Shown: positions 1 through 8,934, numbered from the stretch's first letter. The stretch is DNA of 64,000 nt from JBCDJG01 sp038748065 (GCA_038748065.1 JBCDJG010000019.1:1-64000); one strand, 5' to 3'. Made by a program: numbers and translations. Notes: generated from the sequence alone by a model not told the origin.

Positions 1-264
1 AAGAAAAAGGCAGCGCCTAAGAAAAAGGCCGTAGCCAAGAAGAAGGCGGCGCCTAAGAAGAAGGCGGCAGCCAAGAAAAAAGCAGCGCCTAAGAAAAAAG
101 CCGCAGCTAAGAAAAAGGCAGCGCCTAAGAAAAAGGCCCCAGCTAAGAAAAAGGCAGCGCCTAAGAAAAAGGCCGTAGCCAAGAAAAAGGCGGCGCCCAA
201 GAAAAAGGCCGTAGCCAAGAAGAAGGCGGCGCCTAAGAAAAAGGCGGCAGCCAAGAAGAAAGCC
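1..264 (+). repeat. 36-bp tandem coding repeat
   Basis: The sequence repeats with a period of about 36 bases (12 codons, AAPKKKAxAKKK), roughly seven times, with a sub-period of 18 bases. Copies differ mainly by synonymous AAA/AAG and GCx changes and by Val/Ala/Pro at one position, so copy number could change by slippage without breaking the frame. Confidence 0.85.
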
Positions 265-279
265 GCTAAGAAGCGCTAG
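1..279 (+). CDS. Histone H1-like Lys/Ala/Pro-rich protein, C-terminal part
   Basis: The open frame enters from the left edge and ends at TAG 277-279, giving 92 visible residues made almost only of Lys, Ala, Pro and Val in a KKKAAP/KKKAVA/KKKAAA pattern, ending in KKR. Tails like this occur in bacterial histone H1-like and AlgP-type DNA-binding proteins and in some extended ribosomal or nucleoid proteins, where they bind DNA non-specifically. The N-terminal domain lies outside the window, so the identity of the whole protein is open. A GC-rich hairpin follows 28 bases after the stop. Confidence 0.75.
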   Translation, partial: KKKAAPKKKAVAKKKAAPKKKAAAKKKAAPKKKAAAKKKAAPKKKAPAKKKAAPKKKAVAKKKAAPKKKAVAKKKAAPKKKAAAKKKAAKKR

Positions 280-307
280 GCCTTCAAGGCGACCTGATTC
301 GCCGACC

Positions 308-327
308 CCGGGCGGAACCCCGCCCGG
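308..327 (+). terminator. Hairpin after the H1-like gene
   Basis: An 8-bp perfect stem CCGGGCGG/CCGCCCGG with an AACC loop lies 28 bases past the stop codon. There is only a short TT after it, so it is a plausible but not classical intrinsic terminator. The rest of 280-503 shows no gene. Confidence 0.5.
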
Positions 328-503
328 TTCAATAACGCGACCACCTGCCCAGACCGGTCAGGGATTTTGGCCGCCTGCACCCTAACGATTCACTAAAGTG
401 ATCAGTATCCTGTTCTCCGCTCATTAAGTTGCGTGTAGGGCTTCGCCTATACTCGTAATGATGGCGACTCCGGCAGAACGTGTTGGGGTGAAGAGGACGA
501 ATA

Positions 504-2726
504 ATGAAAACAGTCACCTATCGCCACGCGTCGCTGGCTGCGCTGGCGATCACCTGCTTATGTGCTTGCGGAGGCCCTGAGGGGCGCGGCCAGGTAGAGG
601 GAACGGCGCTGCCGCCCGAGGTCATTGAGGAGCGTTCGAGGCGGCAGCAAGCGGTTGCGCCTGCGTCGGGGGCCGGACAAGAGATTTTGTTCGGCGATCT
701 TCATGTACACACCACGTTCTCGCCTGACGCGTTCATTATGGCAGTCCCGCTGATGGGAGGGGCTGGATTGCACCCGCCAGCAGACGCCTGTGATTTTGCC
801 CGCTATTGCGCCGCACTTGATTTCTGGTCCATCAACGACCATGCCGAGGGCATTACGCCGCGGCGTTGGGCGGAAACCCGCCAGAGTGTGCGGGACTGTA
901 ATGCAGCATCAGCCGACCCGGTTAACCCGGACATGGTGACCTTTCTGGGTTGGGAATGGAGTCAGGTGGCAACGGATCCCGCAAGCCACTACGGGCACAA
1001 GAACGTCATCTTTCTGGATACTGAAGATGCAAGCGTACCCTCTCGCGCCATAGCGGCGCCGAGGCGACAGCTCGCGCGTGCACCGATGGGCAGGGCTGCA
1101 CAGCTGATGATGTCGATCATGGATTTTGAGAATCGGGAGTTCTACTGGAGCATCCAGCAGTATTACGACGAGGTGGAGGCCACGCCGGTTTGTGCCAAGG
1201 GTGTTGATACGCGTGAATTGCCGACAGACTGCCTGGAGACGGCAGATGATCCACGCGAGCTCTTTAGCAAACTCGATGAGTGGGGCTTCGACAGCATTGT
1301 GATTCCACATGGTAACGCCTGGGGAATGAATACGCCCGCTGGCACCCGCTTCGATAAGCAGCTCACCTCCGCGCAGCACGACCCGGATCGCCAGATACTT
1401 TTCGAGGTGTACTCCGGCCATGGCAATTCTGAAGAGTACCGTAGCTGGCGCGCAGTGCTGGAGGATGATTCCGGACAGCTGTTCTGCCCGGAACCTGGCG
1501 AGAACTACCTGCCCTGTTGCTGGCGTGCCGGCGAGATCATCCGCGCGCGCTGCGAGGGTGTAGGGGAGAGCGCGGCTGAGTGTGAAAGGCGAGCGGTGGA
1601 GGCGCGTCATAATTTTGTGATTGCCGGTAATTCAGGCCACCTGACGGTACCCGGGCAGCAGGTAAGCGACTGGTTGAACTGTGGTAACTGCGAGGACTGT
1701 TTTAACGAGTCGATGGATCATCGCCCAATGACCAGTGGTCAGTATGCGCTGGCGATCACTGGCTTTGAGGACGGCGTCACACCGCTGAACTTTCGCTTCG
1801 GCATGATTGCCGCCAGCGACAACCATCGCGGGCAACCTGGAACCGGGTACAAGGAACTTGGCAGGCGCTTTGTCACCGAGGCCTTTGGGGCGGACAACCC
1901 GCGCCTTGCGCAGCGGGCCGGTGGTGATTCAAGAGAGCCGCTGCCCTACTCTCTGCCCTTCGACCCTGCGGGCTTCGGCCTGAACAATCTGCGCAATATG
2001 GAGCGACAAAACTCCTTCTTCCTCACCGGCGGACTTGTGGCCGTCCACAGTGAGGCCAGGGATCGACAGGCCATTTGGCAGGGTCTGCGAAAAAAGCAGG
2101 TATACGCCACGTCAGGAGACCGTATTTTGCTGTGGTTCGACCGGGTCGATACTGAGCAGGCGGTGCCCATGGGTTCGGAAACAAGCGCATCGAGTACGCC
2201 GCGCTTCCGTGTCAGCGCCGTTGGTGCGTTCAAACAGGCGCCGGGTTGCCCCGACTTTGCAGGCCGCGGGCTGGGTAGTAAGCGCTTGGCCTCTCTTTGC
2301 GGCGGTGAGTGCTACAACCCCACGGAAGAGCGATTACTGATAGATCGCTTTGAAGTCGTTCGCATCCGCCCGCAACGGTACCCGGGTGAGCCGGTGGATG
2401 ACCTGATAGAGGACCCGTGGCGAGTGTTTGACTGTTCACCCGATGCCAACGGCTGTTCTATAGAGTTTGAGGATCCTGATTTCGTCTCTGGAGGCCGCGA
2501 GGTTGTTTATTACGTGCGCGCCATTCAGGAAACGACGCAAATGATCAACGCCGACAACCTGCGCTGTGAGTATGACGAGGATGGACAGTGCATCGCGGTG
2601 AATCCCTGCTACGGGGACTTCCGTACGGCTCGTGATGAGGACTGCCTGGCACCTGCGCAGCAGCGAGCTTGGTCTTCGCCCATATTTGTTGCCTTCGAGG
2701 CGGCCGAGGAACTGGAAACACCATGA
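504..2726 (+). CDS. DUF3604 family lipoprotein
   Basis: A 740-residue protein. Its N-terminus is a lipoprotein signal with lipobox LCAC (Cys at about residue 22), so it is probably anchored in the envelope facing the periplasm. The GDLHVHT motif near residue 70, the INDHAE motif near residue 111 and a late SDNH motif are typical of DUF3604, a PHP-like family with likely metal-binding His/Asp residues and no settled reaction. A cysteine-rich stretch near residues 330-420 suggests disulfides or extra metal binding. The start follows a purine-rich GAAGAGGACG. Its stop overlaps the start of the next gene (ATGA), so the two are probably translated together. A paralogue lies at 38635-40527. Confidence 0.88.
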   Translation: MKTVTYRHASLAALAITCLCACGGPEGRGQVEGTALPPEVIEERSRRQQAVAPASGAGQEILFGDLHVHTTFSPDAFIMAVPLMGGAGLHPPADACDFARYCAALDFWSINDHAEGITPRRWAETRQSVRDCNAASADPVNPDMVTFLGWEWSQVATDPASHYGHKNVIFLDTEDASVPSRAIAAPRRQLARAPMGRAAQLMMSIMDFENREFYWSIQQYYDEVEATPVCAKGVDTRELPTDCLETADDPRELFSKLDEWGFDSIVIPHGNAWGMNTPAGTRFDKQLTSAQHDPDRQILFEVYSGHGNSEEYRSWRAVLEDDSGQLFCPEPGENYLPCCWRAGEIIRARCEGVGESAAECERRAVEARHNFVIAGNSGHLTVPGQQVSDWLNCGNCEDCFNESMDHRPMTSGQYALAITGFEDGVTPLNFRFGMIAASDNHRGQPGTGYKELGRRFVTEAFGADNPRLAQRAGGDSREPLPYSLPFDPAGFGLNNLRNMERQNSFFLTGGLVAVHSEARDRQAIWQGLRKKQVYATSGDRILLWFDRVDTEQAVPMGSETSASSTPRFRVSAVGAFKQAPGCPDFAGRGLGSKRLASLCGGECYNPTEERLLIDRFEVVRIRPQRYPGEPVDDLIEDPWRVFDCSPDANGCSIEFEDPDFVSGGREVVYYVRAIQETTQMINADNLRCEYDEDGQCIAVNPCYGDFRTARDEDCLAPAQQRAWSSPIFVAFEAAEELETP

Positions 2727-4144
2727 AGAAAATCATAGGCATCATCGTGGCGCTTAGTGTAGTCGCAGGCGCCTGGCTGCTTCTTGACGAAGACGCTGGC
2801 GACGCACTGCGCAAGGAAGCCCAGCTGAGGTCACTCGAGGTCATTGGTGACGTGGCTGCACGGCGCCTTGCCGAGAGCCAGGACGATGGGGAAGGGACCC
2901 ACGGCAGTTCTGTGGATCTCATCAATCGGCCCATCGAAATACGCGAGGTGGCCGAGAATGTGCACTTTGCGACGGGCGTTGGCAACGTCATGATGATCAC
3001 CACGGAGGAAGGGGTCATCATTTTTGATACCGGGCTGATACTGCAGTCGGCCAAACAGCTTCGGCTGCTGCAGAAAGAGGTCTCTGACCTGCCTGTGCGT
3101 TATGTGGTGGTGAGCCACTCTCACGCGGATCACATCGGCGGTACCCGGCTTTGGCTGGAGGAGGGCACAGAGGTCATCGCCCATACGGATTTCACCGAAG
3201 AGCAGCGCTATCTGTCGGAACTCGAGCCCTACTTTTATGGCCGCAACCGCACCTTGTTCCCCTGGATGCCCGCCTGGGAGGACCGACCGGACATCGAAAT
3301 GATGCGCTACGGCGGCGTTGACCCCGATATTGTGGTTGCTGATTGGGAGGTACGCACTTTTACCCTCGGTAGCCTCGAGTTCCAGATTATTGGCACGCCT
3401 GGCGCGGAGGGTGCAGACAACATCGTTATGTGGCTGCCAGAGGAAAAGATATTGCTCACGGGCGATTTTTTCGGGCCGCAGTTCCCTCAGTTTCCGAACG
3501 TTTTCACGATGCGCGGTGAAAAAGTGCGGAAACCGATCGAGTACATCAAATCCCTCGATCTACTGATTGCGCTTGAGCCGGAGATCATCGTGCCCAGCCA
3601 CTTCAACCCGACCATTGGGCGCGATGAAATTCTGGCAGGCATGACGCGCATGCGCGATGCCGTGCAGTATGTGCACGACGAAACCGTTGCCGGCATGAAC
3701 GCGGGCAGGAGTGTTTACCAACTCATGCGGGAGATCAAACTCCCGCCTGAATTAGAGCTGGTGCAGAACCACGGCAAGGTGGACTGGGCGGTCAAGAGTA
3801 TCTGGGAGTACTACGCAACGTGGTTCCACTTCGATAGCACCACCGAGCTATACCCGGTTCCCGCGCGAGACGTTTATGCCGATCTGGCGGACGCTGCCGG
3901 CAACGAGGCGCTGCTCAGCCTTGGCCGTACTTACCTGGACCGAGGTGAGGCGGTAAAAGCCCTGCATATCGTCGAGGTCATTCTCGCCGCTGAGCCAGGC
4001 AATCAGCCGGCGCTGGCACAAAGACAGCGCGCTTTGACGATGCTAATGACGGCGGCAGAGTCCGGGGAGCGCAATGACTACGAAATCTACTGGCTGCAGG
4101 CCAGGCTCGACGATACCGAAGCGAATCTGCGAGCGATGCCCTGA
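2723..4144 (+). CDS. Alkylsulfatase-type metallo-beta-lactamase fold hydrolase
   Basis: A 473-residue protein starting at ATG 2723, which overlaps the upstream stop and begins with an N-terminal membrane or signal segment (residues 2-21). The metal motif SHSHADHIGG (His132, His134, Asp136, His137) marks the MBL fold. The helical part after about residue 320, including the WAVKSIWEYYATWFHF stretch, resembles the dimerisation domain of SdsA1/BDS1 alkylsulfatases, enzymes that release sulfate from alkyl sulfate esters. At 473 residues it is shorter than SdsA1 and appears to lack the C-terminal SCP2-like domain. Sulfatase activity is a family-level inference; a different ester could be the substrate. 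Confidence 0.85.
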   Translation: MKKIIGIIVALSVVAGAWLLLDEDAGDALRKEAQLRSLEVIGDVAARRLAESQDDGEGTHGSSVDLINRPIEIREVAENVHFATGVGNVMMITTEEGVIIFDTGLILQSAKQLRLLQKEVSDLPVRYVVVSHSHADHIGGTRLWLEEGTEVIAHTDFTEEQRYLSELEPYFYGRNRTLFPWMPAWEDRPDIEMMRYGGVDPDIVVADWEVRTFTLGSLEFQIIGTPGAEGADNIVMWLPEEKILLTGDFFGPQFPQFPNVFTMRGEKVRKPIEYIKSLDLLIALEPEIIVPSHFNPTIGRDEILAGMTRMRDAVQYVHDETVAGMNAGRSVYQLMREIKLPPELELVQNHGKVDWAVKSIWEYYATWFHFDSTTELYPVPARDVYADLADAAGNEALLSLGRTYLDRGEAVKALHIVEVILAAEPGNQPALAQRQRALTMLMTAAESGERNDYEIYWLQARLDDTEANLRAMP

Positions 4145-4147
4145 TGA

Positions 4148-5740
4148 TCAGCCGTTGATGCCTGCTTCGGCGCGGGCGATCTCCCGCTCCAGTTTCTGCT
4201 CGGCGACCAGGCGGTAGGCCAGGTAATATTTGTAGATGTTGGCCACGTACTGCACGGTTTCACGGCCAATGCGTTTTGCGGCGATAACTTCCACGTTATC
4301 GAACCAGACATTGGGATCGTAACCCGCGTTTTCTGCCTCGCGTCGCATTTTGATCATGCGCGAAGGGCCAGCGTTATAGGCGGCGAGCGCCAGCAGGGTG
4401 CGGTCTCTGTCTGAAATCTCAGGGTCGCTGAAATAGCGTTCGCGCAGGAAATCCAGGTAGCGTACGCCGGCGTGAATATTGGGTTCCACGGTGCTGATGT
4501 CGCTGATCCCAACGTTAGGGTCACGGGCAGTTGATGGGAGTAGCTGCATGACACCGACAGCGCCCGCAGCGCTGCGGGCATCCTGGCGCAGTCGGGATTC
4601 CTGATAGCCCTGGGCCGCCACCATCAAGTAGTCGATGCCATACTGCTCGCCGTAGTTACGGAACACGTCGGCGAGTTCCTCGAGCCGCCCGTAGTCATCG
4701 TCTGCCAGGGCGTTGGCTGCCCAGTCAAAGTCGCGGATGTAGCGGTTTATGAGGATGTTACCGAACAGGGTGCCCTGGCGGTGTGATTTGAGGAAGTTGT
4801 CGAGGCTGGCCTTAAACTGTGGGCTCTCTTTGCGGATGCCCCAGGCTATCTGCCCGCCCTCCCGGAACACGATGTCGTCGCGAATCGTTATATCGTTGAA
4901 TACGCCGTCCCAAAGTTGAGTCTTGTAGTCGTCAACGATGGCCCAGGGCAGCATGCCGCTATTGACCATTTCAATCAGGTCATCGTCTTCGAGGAGCTCC
5001 GATAGCGGTTCAATCGCCACGGCGGCTTTGCCCTGTTCTGCAAATGCCCGGTTCAGCTCCTCTACGCTTTCCCGATAGCTGCTGGACTGGCGAACGAATA
5101 GGGTCTTGCCGGACAGATCGGTGATACTGGCGAGCGCGGGCGCCGAAGGGCCGGTAACGAGAACTTCCGATACCGATTTGCTGGTGGGCCGGGTGAAGTC
5201 GATGTCCTGTAAGCGCTCTGGCGTGATCGACAGGCTGGCGGCGACAACGTCGCCACGGCCTTCAAGTAGCGCGGGTATCAGCTCATCGCGTGCGACCGGG
5301 ATGAACACGACATAGACCTTGAGGTGTTTTTTGCCCAACTGATCGTTGAGGTACTTTTCGTATTCCTTGAACATCTCATAGACAAGGCCCTTTTCCTGGG
5401 CTTCGTCGAGGTAGTAGCGGCCAACCGAATAAACAGTGAGGACGCGAATTGCGCGCCGCTCTTCCATACCCTCAAGGTCGCCCGTCCAGGGCAGATTGAA
5501 CCTCTGCTCATTGAGGGGTGCCAGGTCCTCCAGCATCTCCTGTGCCGCGAGGGCTTCCGGTGACATTGGAACGGGTTCTGGCGGTGCCTCTGCAGGTGCA
5601 GAGCCCGCAGTTACTGGAGGTGCTGATATTGATTCCTCCGATGCCTCTGTTGTGCTGGCCGGGGGCGAAGACTCCCCGCTGCAAGCGCTGGTCGCGCCGA
5701 TGAGCAAAAGTGTGAGCGCGAGACAGCTACGTAAACTCAT
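4148..5740 (-). CDS. MltF-like membrane-bound lytic transglycosylase
   Basis: A 530-residue lipoprotein (lipobox TSAC near residue 20). The start at 5740 is chosen over 5773 because AGGAGG stands 10 bases upstream and the signal peptide begins there. A Pro/Ala/Glu-rich linker is followed by a substrate-binding-protein-3-like domain (about residues 100-330) and then an SLT domain with the catalytic glutamate in QGYQESRLR and the GVMQLLP motif. This is the MltF architecture: cleavage of peptidoglycan glycan strands, with a regulatory SBP domain. The gene is convergent with the hydrolase before it, only 3 bases apart. Confidence 0.88.
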   Translation of the reverse strand: MSLRSCLALTLLLIGATSACSGESSPPASTTEASEESISAPPVTAGSAPAEAPPEPVPMSPEALAAQEMLEDLAPLNEQRFNLPWTGDLEGMEERRAIRVLTVYSVGRYYLDEAQEKGLVYEMFKEYEKYLNDQLGKKHLKVYVVFIPVARDELIPALLEGRGDVVAASLSITPERLQDIDFTRPTSKSVSEVLVTGPSAPALASITDLSGKTLFVRQSSSYRESVEELNRAFAEQGKAAVAIEPLSELLEDDDLIEMVNSGMLPWAIVDDYKTQLWDGVFNDITIRDDIVFREGGQIAWGIRKESPQFKASLDNFLKSHRQGTLFGNILINRYIRDFDWAANALADDDYGRLEELADVFRNYGEQYGIDYLMVAAQGYQESRLRQDARSAAGAVGVMQLLPSTARDPNVGISDISTVEPNIHAGVRYLDFLRERYFSDPEISDRDRTLLALAAYNAGPSRMIKMRREAENAGYDPNVWFDNVEVIAAKRIGRETVQYVANIYKYYLAYRLVAEQKLEREIARAEAGING

Positions 5741-5799
5741 AACCTGCGAACCTCCTGTATTACGCCGGTCCATTGTATCAGCGGGAGTAGAAAAGGCAC

Positions 5800-6549
5800 T
5801 TAGCCAGCGGTTTGCGCTCCGTCAATCGGGAGTGCAGCGCCGCTCACAAAGCGTGCCTCCTCGGATGCGAGGTAGCAGACCGCGGCAGCAATTTCCTCAG
5901 GTTCGGCACCTTCCAGCAGTGGCATCAGGCGACCGAAGAGCTCCGGGTTCATGTCGTCAGGCCCGCTGAAATTCGCGACCAGAGGGGTTTTCACCATGCC
6001 CGGGCAGACAGCGTTCACGCGCACGCCCTGGCCGGAATATTCGATGGCGAGTGCTTTGCTGAACATCAATACACCGGCCTTCGTGGCGCAGTATGCTGAA
6101 TTGTAGGCCTGCCCTATAAGGCCAGCTGAAGAAGACATATTGATGATATTGCCCTGCGACTGGATCAGCAGCGGCATGGCAGCGCGGCACATGAAAAACA
6201 CGCCGTTGAGGTTAATGCCTATCATGCGCTGCCACTGCTCATCGCTGATGTCGGTCATGTGCTCACAGAGAGCGATGCCGGCGATATTGCAAAGGACATC
6301 GAGTCGACCGAACTCCGCTTCGCACGCGGACACGGCAGCATTGCAACTGCTCGATTCGCCGACATCGAGAGCGAGTTTGAGAATAGCCGTCTCATTGGGG
6401 ACGGCGGCGGCGGTCTCGTCGATGCCCGCGGAGTTGATGTCAGCCAATACAAGACTCGCTCCTTCGGCAGCCATGCGCAGGGCCGTAGCGCGGCCGATAC
6501 CTGAGCCTGCGCCGGTAATCAGCGCTACTTTGTCGTGGAAACGATTCAT
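5800..6549 (-). CDS. SDR family NAD(P)-dependent oxidoreductase
   Basis: A 249-residue classical short-chain dehydrogenase. The dinucleotide motif TGAGSGIGRA lies at residues 13-22, an NIAG motif is present and the active site is YCATKAG, with Ser-Ser upstream. It starts 15 bases after the end of the HMG-CoA reductase-like gene on the same strand, so the two probably form an operon and may act on related substrates. The substrate cannot be read from the sequence. Confidence 0.9.
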   Translation of the reverse strand: MNRFHDKVALITGAGSGIGRATALRMAAEGASLVLADINSAGIDETAAAVPNETAILKLALDVGESSSCNAAVSACEAEFGRLDVLCNIAGIALCEHMTDISDEQWQRMIGINLNGVFFMCRAAMPLLIQSQGNIINMSSSAGLIGQAYNSAYCATKAGVLMFSKALAIEYSGQGVRVNAVCPGMVKTPLVANFSGPDDMNPELFGRLMPLLEGAEPEEIAAAVCYLASEEARFVSGAALPIDGAQTAG

Positions 6550-6564
6550 CGGGATATCCTTCTG

Positions 6565-7749
6565 TCAGCGGTTGCGGCCGAGGTTTTCGTGGGCGTCCAC
6601 CCACTCATTGGTGCGGGTCTCGCGGTCTACCCGTGTCGCCGCGCCCAGTGATAGCTCTCCCGCCACCACCAGGGCGGCAGCGATTTCCGCAAGTTTCAGG
6701 GCCTTGCCCGCGCCGTAGCAGTCCATGATTTCCAGACACTCTCGCTGAGTAGGCAGTGAGGTGCCGCCGCCGTAGGTGGCAAGAATCAGGGCGGGCAGAG
6801 TGATGGAGAAATGGTAGTCGCCCTGGCGGGTTACGCGGTTATAGGTGGTGCACTGATTAGACTCTCCGATATTGGCGATATCCTGGCCGGTTGCCAGGTA
6901 GAGGGCGGCGAGACCATTGGCGGGGTGGGCCGCATTATTGGATGAGCCCGTCAGGAAGGCGCTGGTCGTGCTGATGCCCTGGCCGTAGTGCATCTGCTCG
7001 GGCGTGATGCGCAAATTTTCGATCATGACGTCTCGAGGGATGGTGATTTCGGCGGTCACGCGGCGACCACGACCCTTGAGCGAGTTGACGAAAGAGGTTT
7101 TCTTCTCGGTGTCGAAGTTGCCCGAGAGCAGATAGTGCCGCAGCGCGGGATATTGCTTGGTGATCCACTTGCAGGCAAAGAAGGTCGCCCGGCTGGTCAT
7201 GTTCTGGCCCGCGGCATCGCCCGTGCTGTAATCGAAGCGCGTAAAGACCATGCTGTGCGCGCTGTACTGCTCAATTTCCAGAAGTTTGCCGATAGATGTA
7301 GTGGACTCTGCGACGGCTTTTATGTCCTCGAAGTGTTCTACCAGCCAGTGGCTGAAGTCCCGCGCGTCGCGTGCGTCGCGAAACACAAAGACCGGGGCGC
7401 GCTGCATCGCTTCGCCGGCTACTGTGGTCTTGACGCCGCCGCTGTCGCGGATGACTCGCATGCCGCGGTTGTAGCTGGCGAGCATAGTGCCCTCAATGGT
7501 AGCCATGGGGACATAGAACTCGCCCTGTGCGTGTTCGCCATCGATCAGCAAGGGTCCAGCGAGGCCTATCGGTACCTGGGCTACACCGAAAAGGTTTTCA
7601 ATGTTTCCGGACATGCTTTCGGGATCAAAGGAAAACTGTCGCGTATGGTGCAGCTTCGCTGGCGTCTGATCTTCGATGAAGCGCTGGCGCTCGGCGACGA
7701 GCTCGGGGCTGTAATCGTTGTCTTTGGAGCGCGGTATTTTTGGTTTCAC
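6565..7749 (-). CDS. Class I-like HMG-CoA reductase
   Basis: A 394-residue protein resembling the catalytic domain of class I hydroxymethylglutaryl-CoA reductase, which interconverts HMG-CoA and mevalonate. Visible family motifs are GVAQVPIGLAGPLLI (55-69), ATIEGTMLAS with Glu86, GDAAGQNM (178-184), SLKGRGRRV with Lys225, TGQDIANIG with Asp290, and a C-terminal His387, which matches the Glu/Lys/Asp/His catalytic set. It has no sterol-sensing membrane domain. The start is GTG at 7749 with GGAG 7 bases upstream; no in-frame ATG occurs before residue 46. It is followed by an SDR gene. No other mevalonate-pathway gene lies in the window, so direction and role are open. Confidence 0.88.
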   Translation of the reverse strand: MKPKIPRSKDNDYSPELVAERQRFIEDQTPAKLHHTRQFSFDPESMSGNIENLFGVAQVPIGLAGPLLIDGEHAQGEFYVPMATIEGTMLASYNRGMRVIRDSGGVKTTVAGEAMQRAPVFVFRDARDARDFSHWLVEHFEDIKAVAESTTSIGKLLEIEQYSAHSMVFTRFDYSTGDAAGQNMTSRATFFACKWITKQYPALRHYLLSGNFDTEKKTSFVNSLKGRGRRVTAEITIPRDVMIENLRITPEQMHYGQGISTTSAFLTGSSNNAAHPANGLAALYLATGQDIANIGESNQCTTYNRVTRQGDYHFSITLPALILATYGGGTSLPTQRECLEIMDCYGAGKALKLAEIAAALVVAGELSLGAATRVDRETRTNEWVDAHENLGRNR

Positions 7750-7844
7750 GGTGGCTCTCCGGCCTTGCGTTCAAGCTGACGGAGTCTACATGGCGGGCCG
7801 GGGGTAGGCTAGACTGCGCGCGGGCCCCTGATATGGAGAAACAC

Positions 7845-8264
7845 ATGAATCAAACGCACGCGCTTATTGCATGTTTAGTACTGCTAGCCCCTTTCGTCGC
7901 CGCTGAGACTCTGCAGCAGACGACAAGGTCCTGGGATGGTGGCGACCTGGCCTACCCCGAGGGCGATGTTGAGATCACTGCGGTCCGATTAACGCTAAGC
8001 GATGGCGAGTGGTTACCCTTTCATTGCCATCCCGTCCCGACCCTGGGCTACATCCTCAGCGGCAGCGTGCGAGTTCAAACACGAAGTGGCCAGGAAGCCG
8101 TTTTCAGTGCTGGAGACTCGGTCGTTGAAGTGATGCGCACCATCCATCGTGGTCAGGGCTTTGGCGGGGGAGCGGAGATCGTTGTTTTCTATGCCGGCGC
8201 GCGAGGCTTACCCGTCACCATTGTCGAGGGAGCCGAGGGCTTCGACCGGCACTGCAAAGAGTAG
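7845..8264 (+). CDS. Secreted cupin-domain protein
   Basis: A 139-residue protein with a signal peptide ending near FVAAET (residues 1-19). The start at 7845 follows GGAGAA with a 4-base gap. The cupin pattern is visible: a histidine pair in PFHCHPVPTLGYILSG, then GDSVVEVMRTIHRG. Such single-domain cupins often bind a metal; the function is unknown. It is divergent from the HMG-CoA reductase-like gene, with which it shares a 95-base intergenic region, and is followed 10 bases later by a DUF1761-like gene. Confidence 0.8.
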   Translation: MNQTHALIACLVLLAPFVAAETLQQTTRSWDGGDLAYPEGDVEITAVRLTLSDGEWLPFHCHPVPTLGYILSGSVRVQTRSGQEAVFSAGDSVVEVMRTIHRGQGFGGGAEIVVFYAGARGLPVTIVEGAEGFDRHCKE

Positions 8265-8274
8265 GAGTGAAACT

Positions 8275-8658
8275 GTGAGTATAGGTTCAATTCTCTTGGC
8301 GACGGTGGCGGGTATGGTGCTTGGCGCACTTTGGTATTCACCGCTCATGTTTGGCAATGCATGGCTGGCGGCGCTGGGGAAGCGTAAAGAAGCTCTGGGT
8401 AGTGCCAAAGGCCCGATGATCGGTAGCATGCTCGCCTGCCTGTTGACTGCGCTGGCACTGGCCCTGCTGCTGTTGGCCAGTGGTGCCGACACGGTAGGAA
8501 AGGCCCTGGGTATAGGCCTCATTGCAGGGCTTGGCCTGGTTTTTCCTGCCATGCTGTCTGATAGTCTGTTCTGCGGCTGGGGCAGGCGTTTGTTGCTGAT
8601 TCAGTGCGGCTACAGAATCTCCTATATCGCACTGATGTCGGTGATTCTTGTGGCCTGA
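8275..8658 (+). CDS. DUF1761-like small membrane protein
   Basis: A 127-residue protein starting at GTG 8275, with GGAG 8 bases upstream overlapping the region of the previous stop. It shows about four hydrophobic helices, and an early GALWYSPLMFGNAW motif typical of DUF1761. The function of the family is not known. Close spacing to the cupin gene suggests co-transcription. The start choice is moderately sure because the frame is open further upstream, inside the cupin gene. Confidence 0.75.
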   Translation: MSIGSILLATVAGMVLGALWYSPLMFGNAWLAALGKRKEALGSAKGPMIGSMLACLLTALALALLLLASGADTVGKALGIGLIAGLGLVFPAMLSDSLFCGWGRRLLLIQCGYRISYIALMSVILVA

Positions 8659-8716
8659 AGATCGGCACTTCGCGTCAAGCGCAGCAGATAGTCTGCGCAA
8701 ATAAGCAAATAAAAGA

Positions 8717-8757
8717 GAGGCGACCGATGCTAGAGGGGGGGTGCAATCGGCCGCCTC
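8717..8757. other. 12-bp imperfect inverted repeat with G-rich loop
   Basis: GAGGCGACCGAT (8717-8728) pairs with ATCGGCCGCCTC (8746-8757), with one mismatch. The 17-base loop contains seven consecutive G. No T-run follows, so it is not a standard terminator. Confidence 0.55.
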
Positions 8758-8850
8758 GAGGGGGTATCAACCAGGGCGAACGGCTAAGGCCTCGACCTGT
8801 GTTCTGCTGGCTTGTTCGCTTTGCCTGTAGTCCTTTCGATGTGCAAATAG

Positions 8851-8934
8851 GTTTGAATGGCTGCTAGATTACGGATTATCATAGTCAATTCCATTCGAAC
8901 TTTTTTTGCCTATAGTTCGGCATAGTCGAACTAT
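8851..8934. promoter_or_regulatory. Candidate operator region of the NhaR-like gene
   Basis: GTTTGAATGG (8851-8860) is repeated inverted as CCATTCGAAC (8891-8900), 9 of 10 matching. Closer to the gene, ATAGTTCG and CGAACTAT (8912-8919 and 8927-8934) form a perfect 8-bp palindrome with a 7-base spacer, 27 bases before the start. LysR regulators usually bind such dyads next to their own promoter, so autoregulation is likely. Confidence 0.5.

Noticed and set aside
909..1610. Long antisense open frame inside the first DUF3604 gene, and similar ones at 6988-7779, 20387-21217, 21286-22209 and 48945-49847
   Set aside because: They are opposite to well-supported genes, have no family likeness or ribosome sites, and are expected from high third-position GC.
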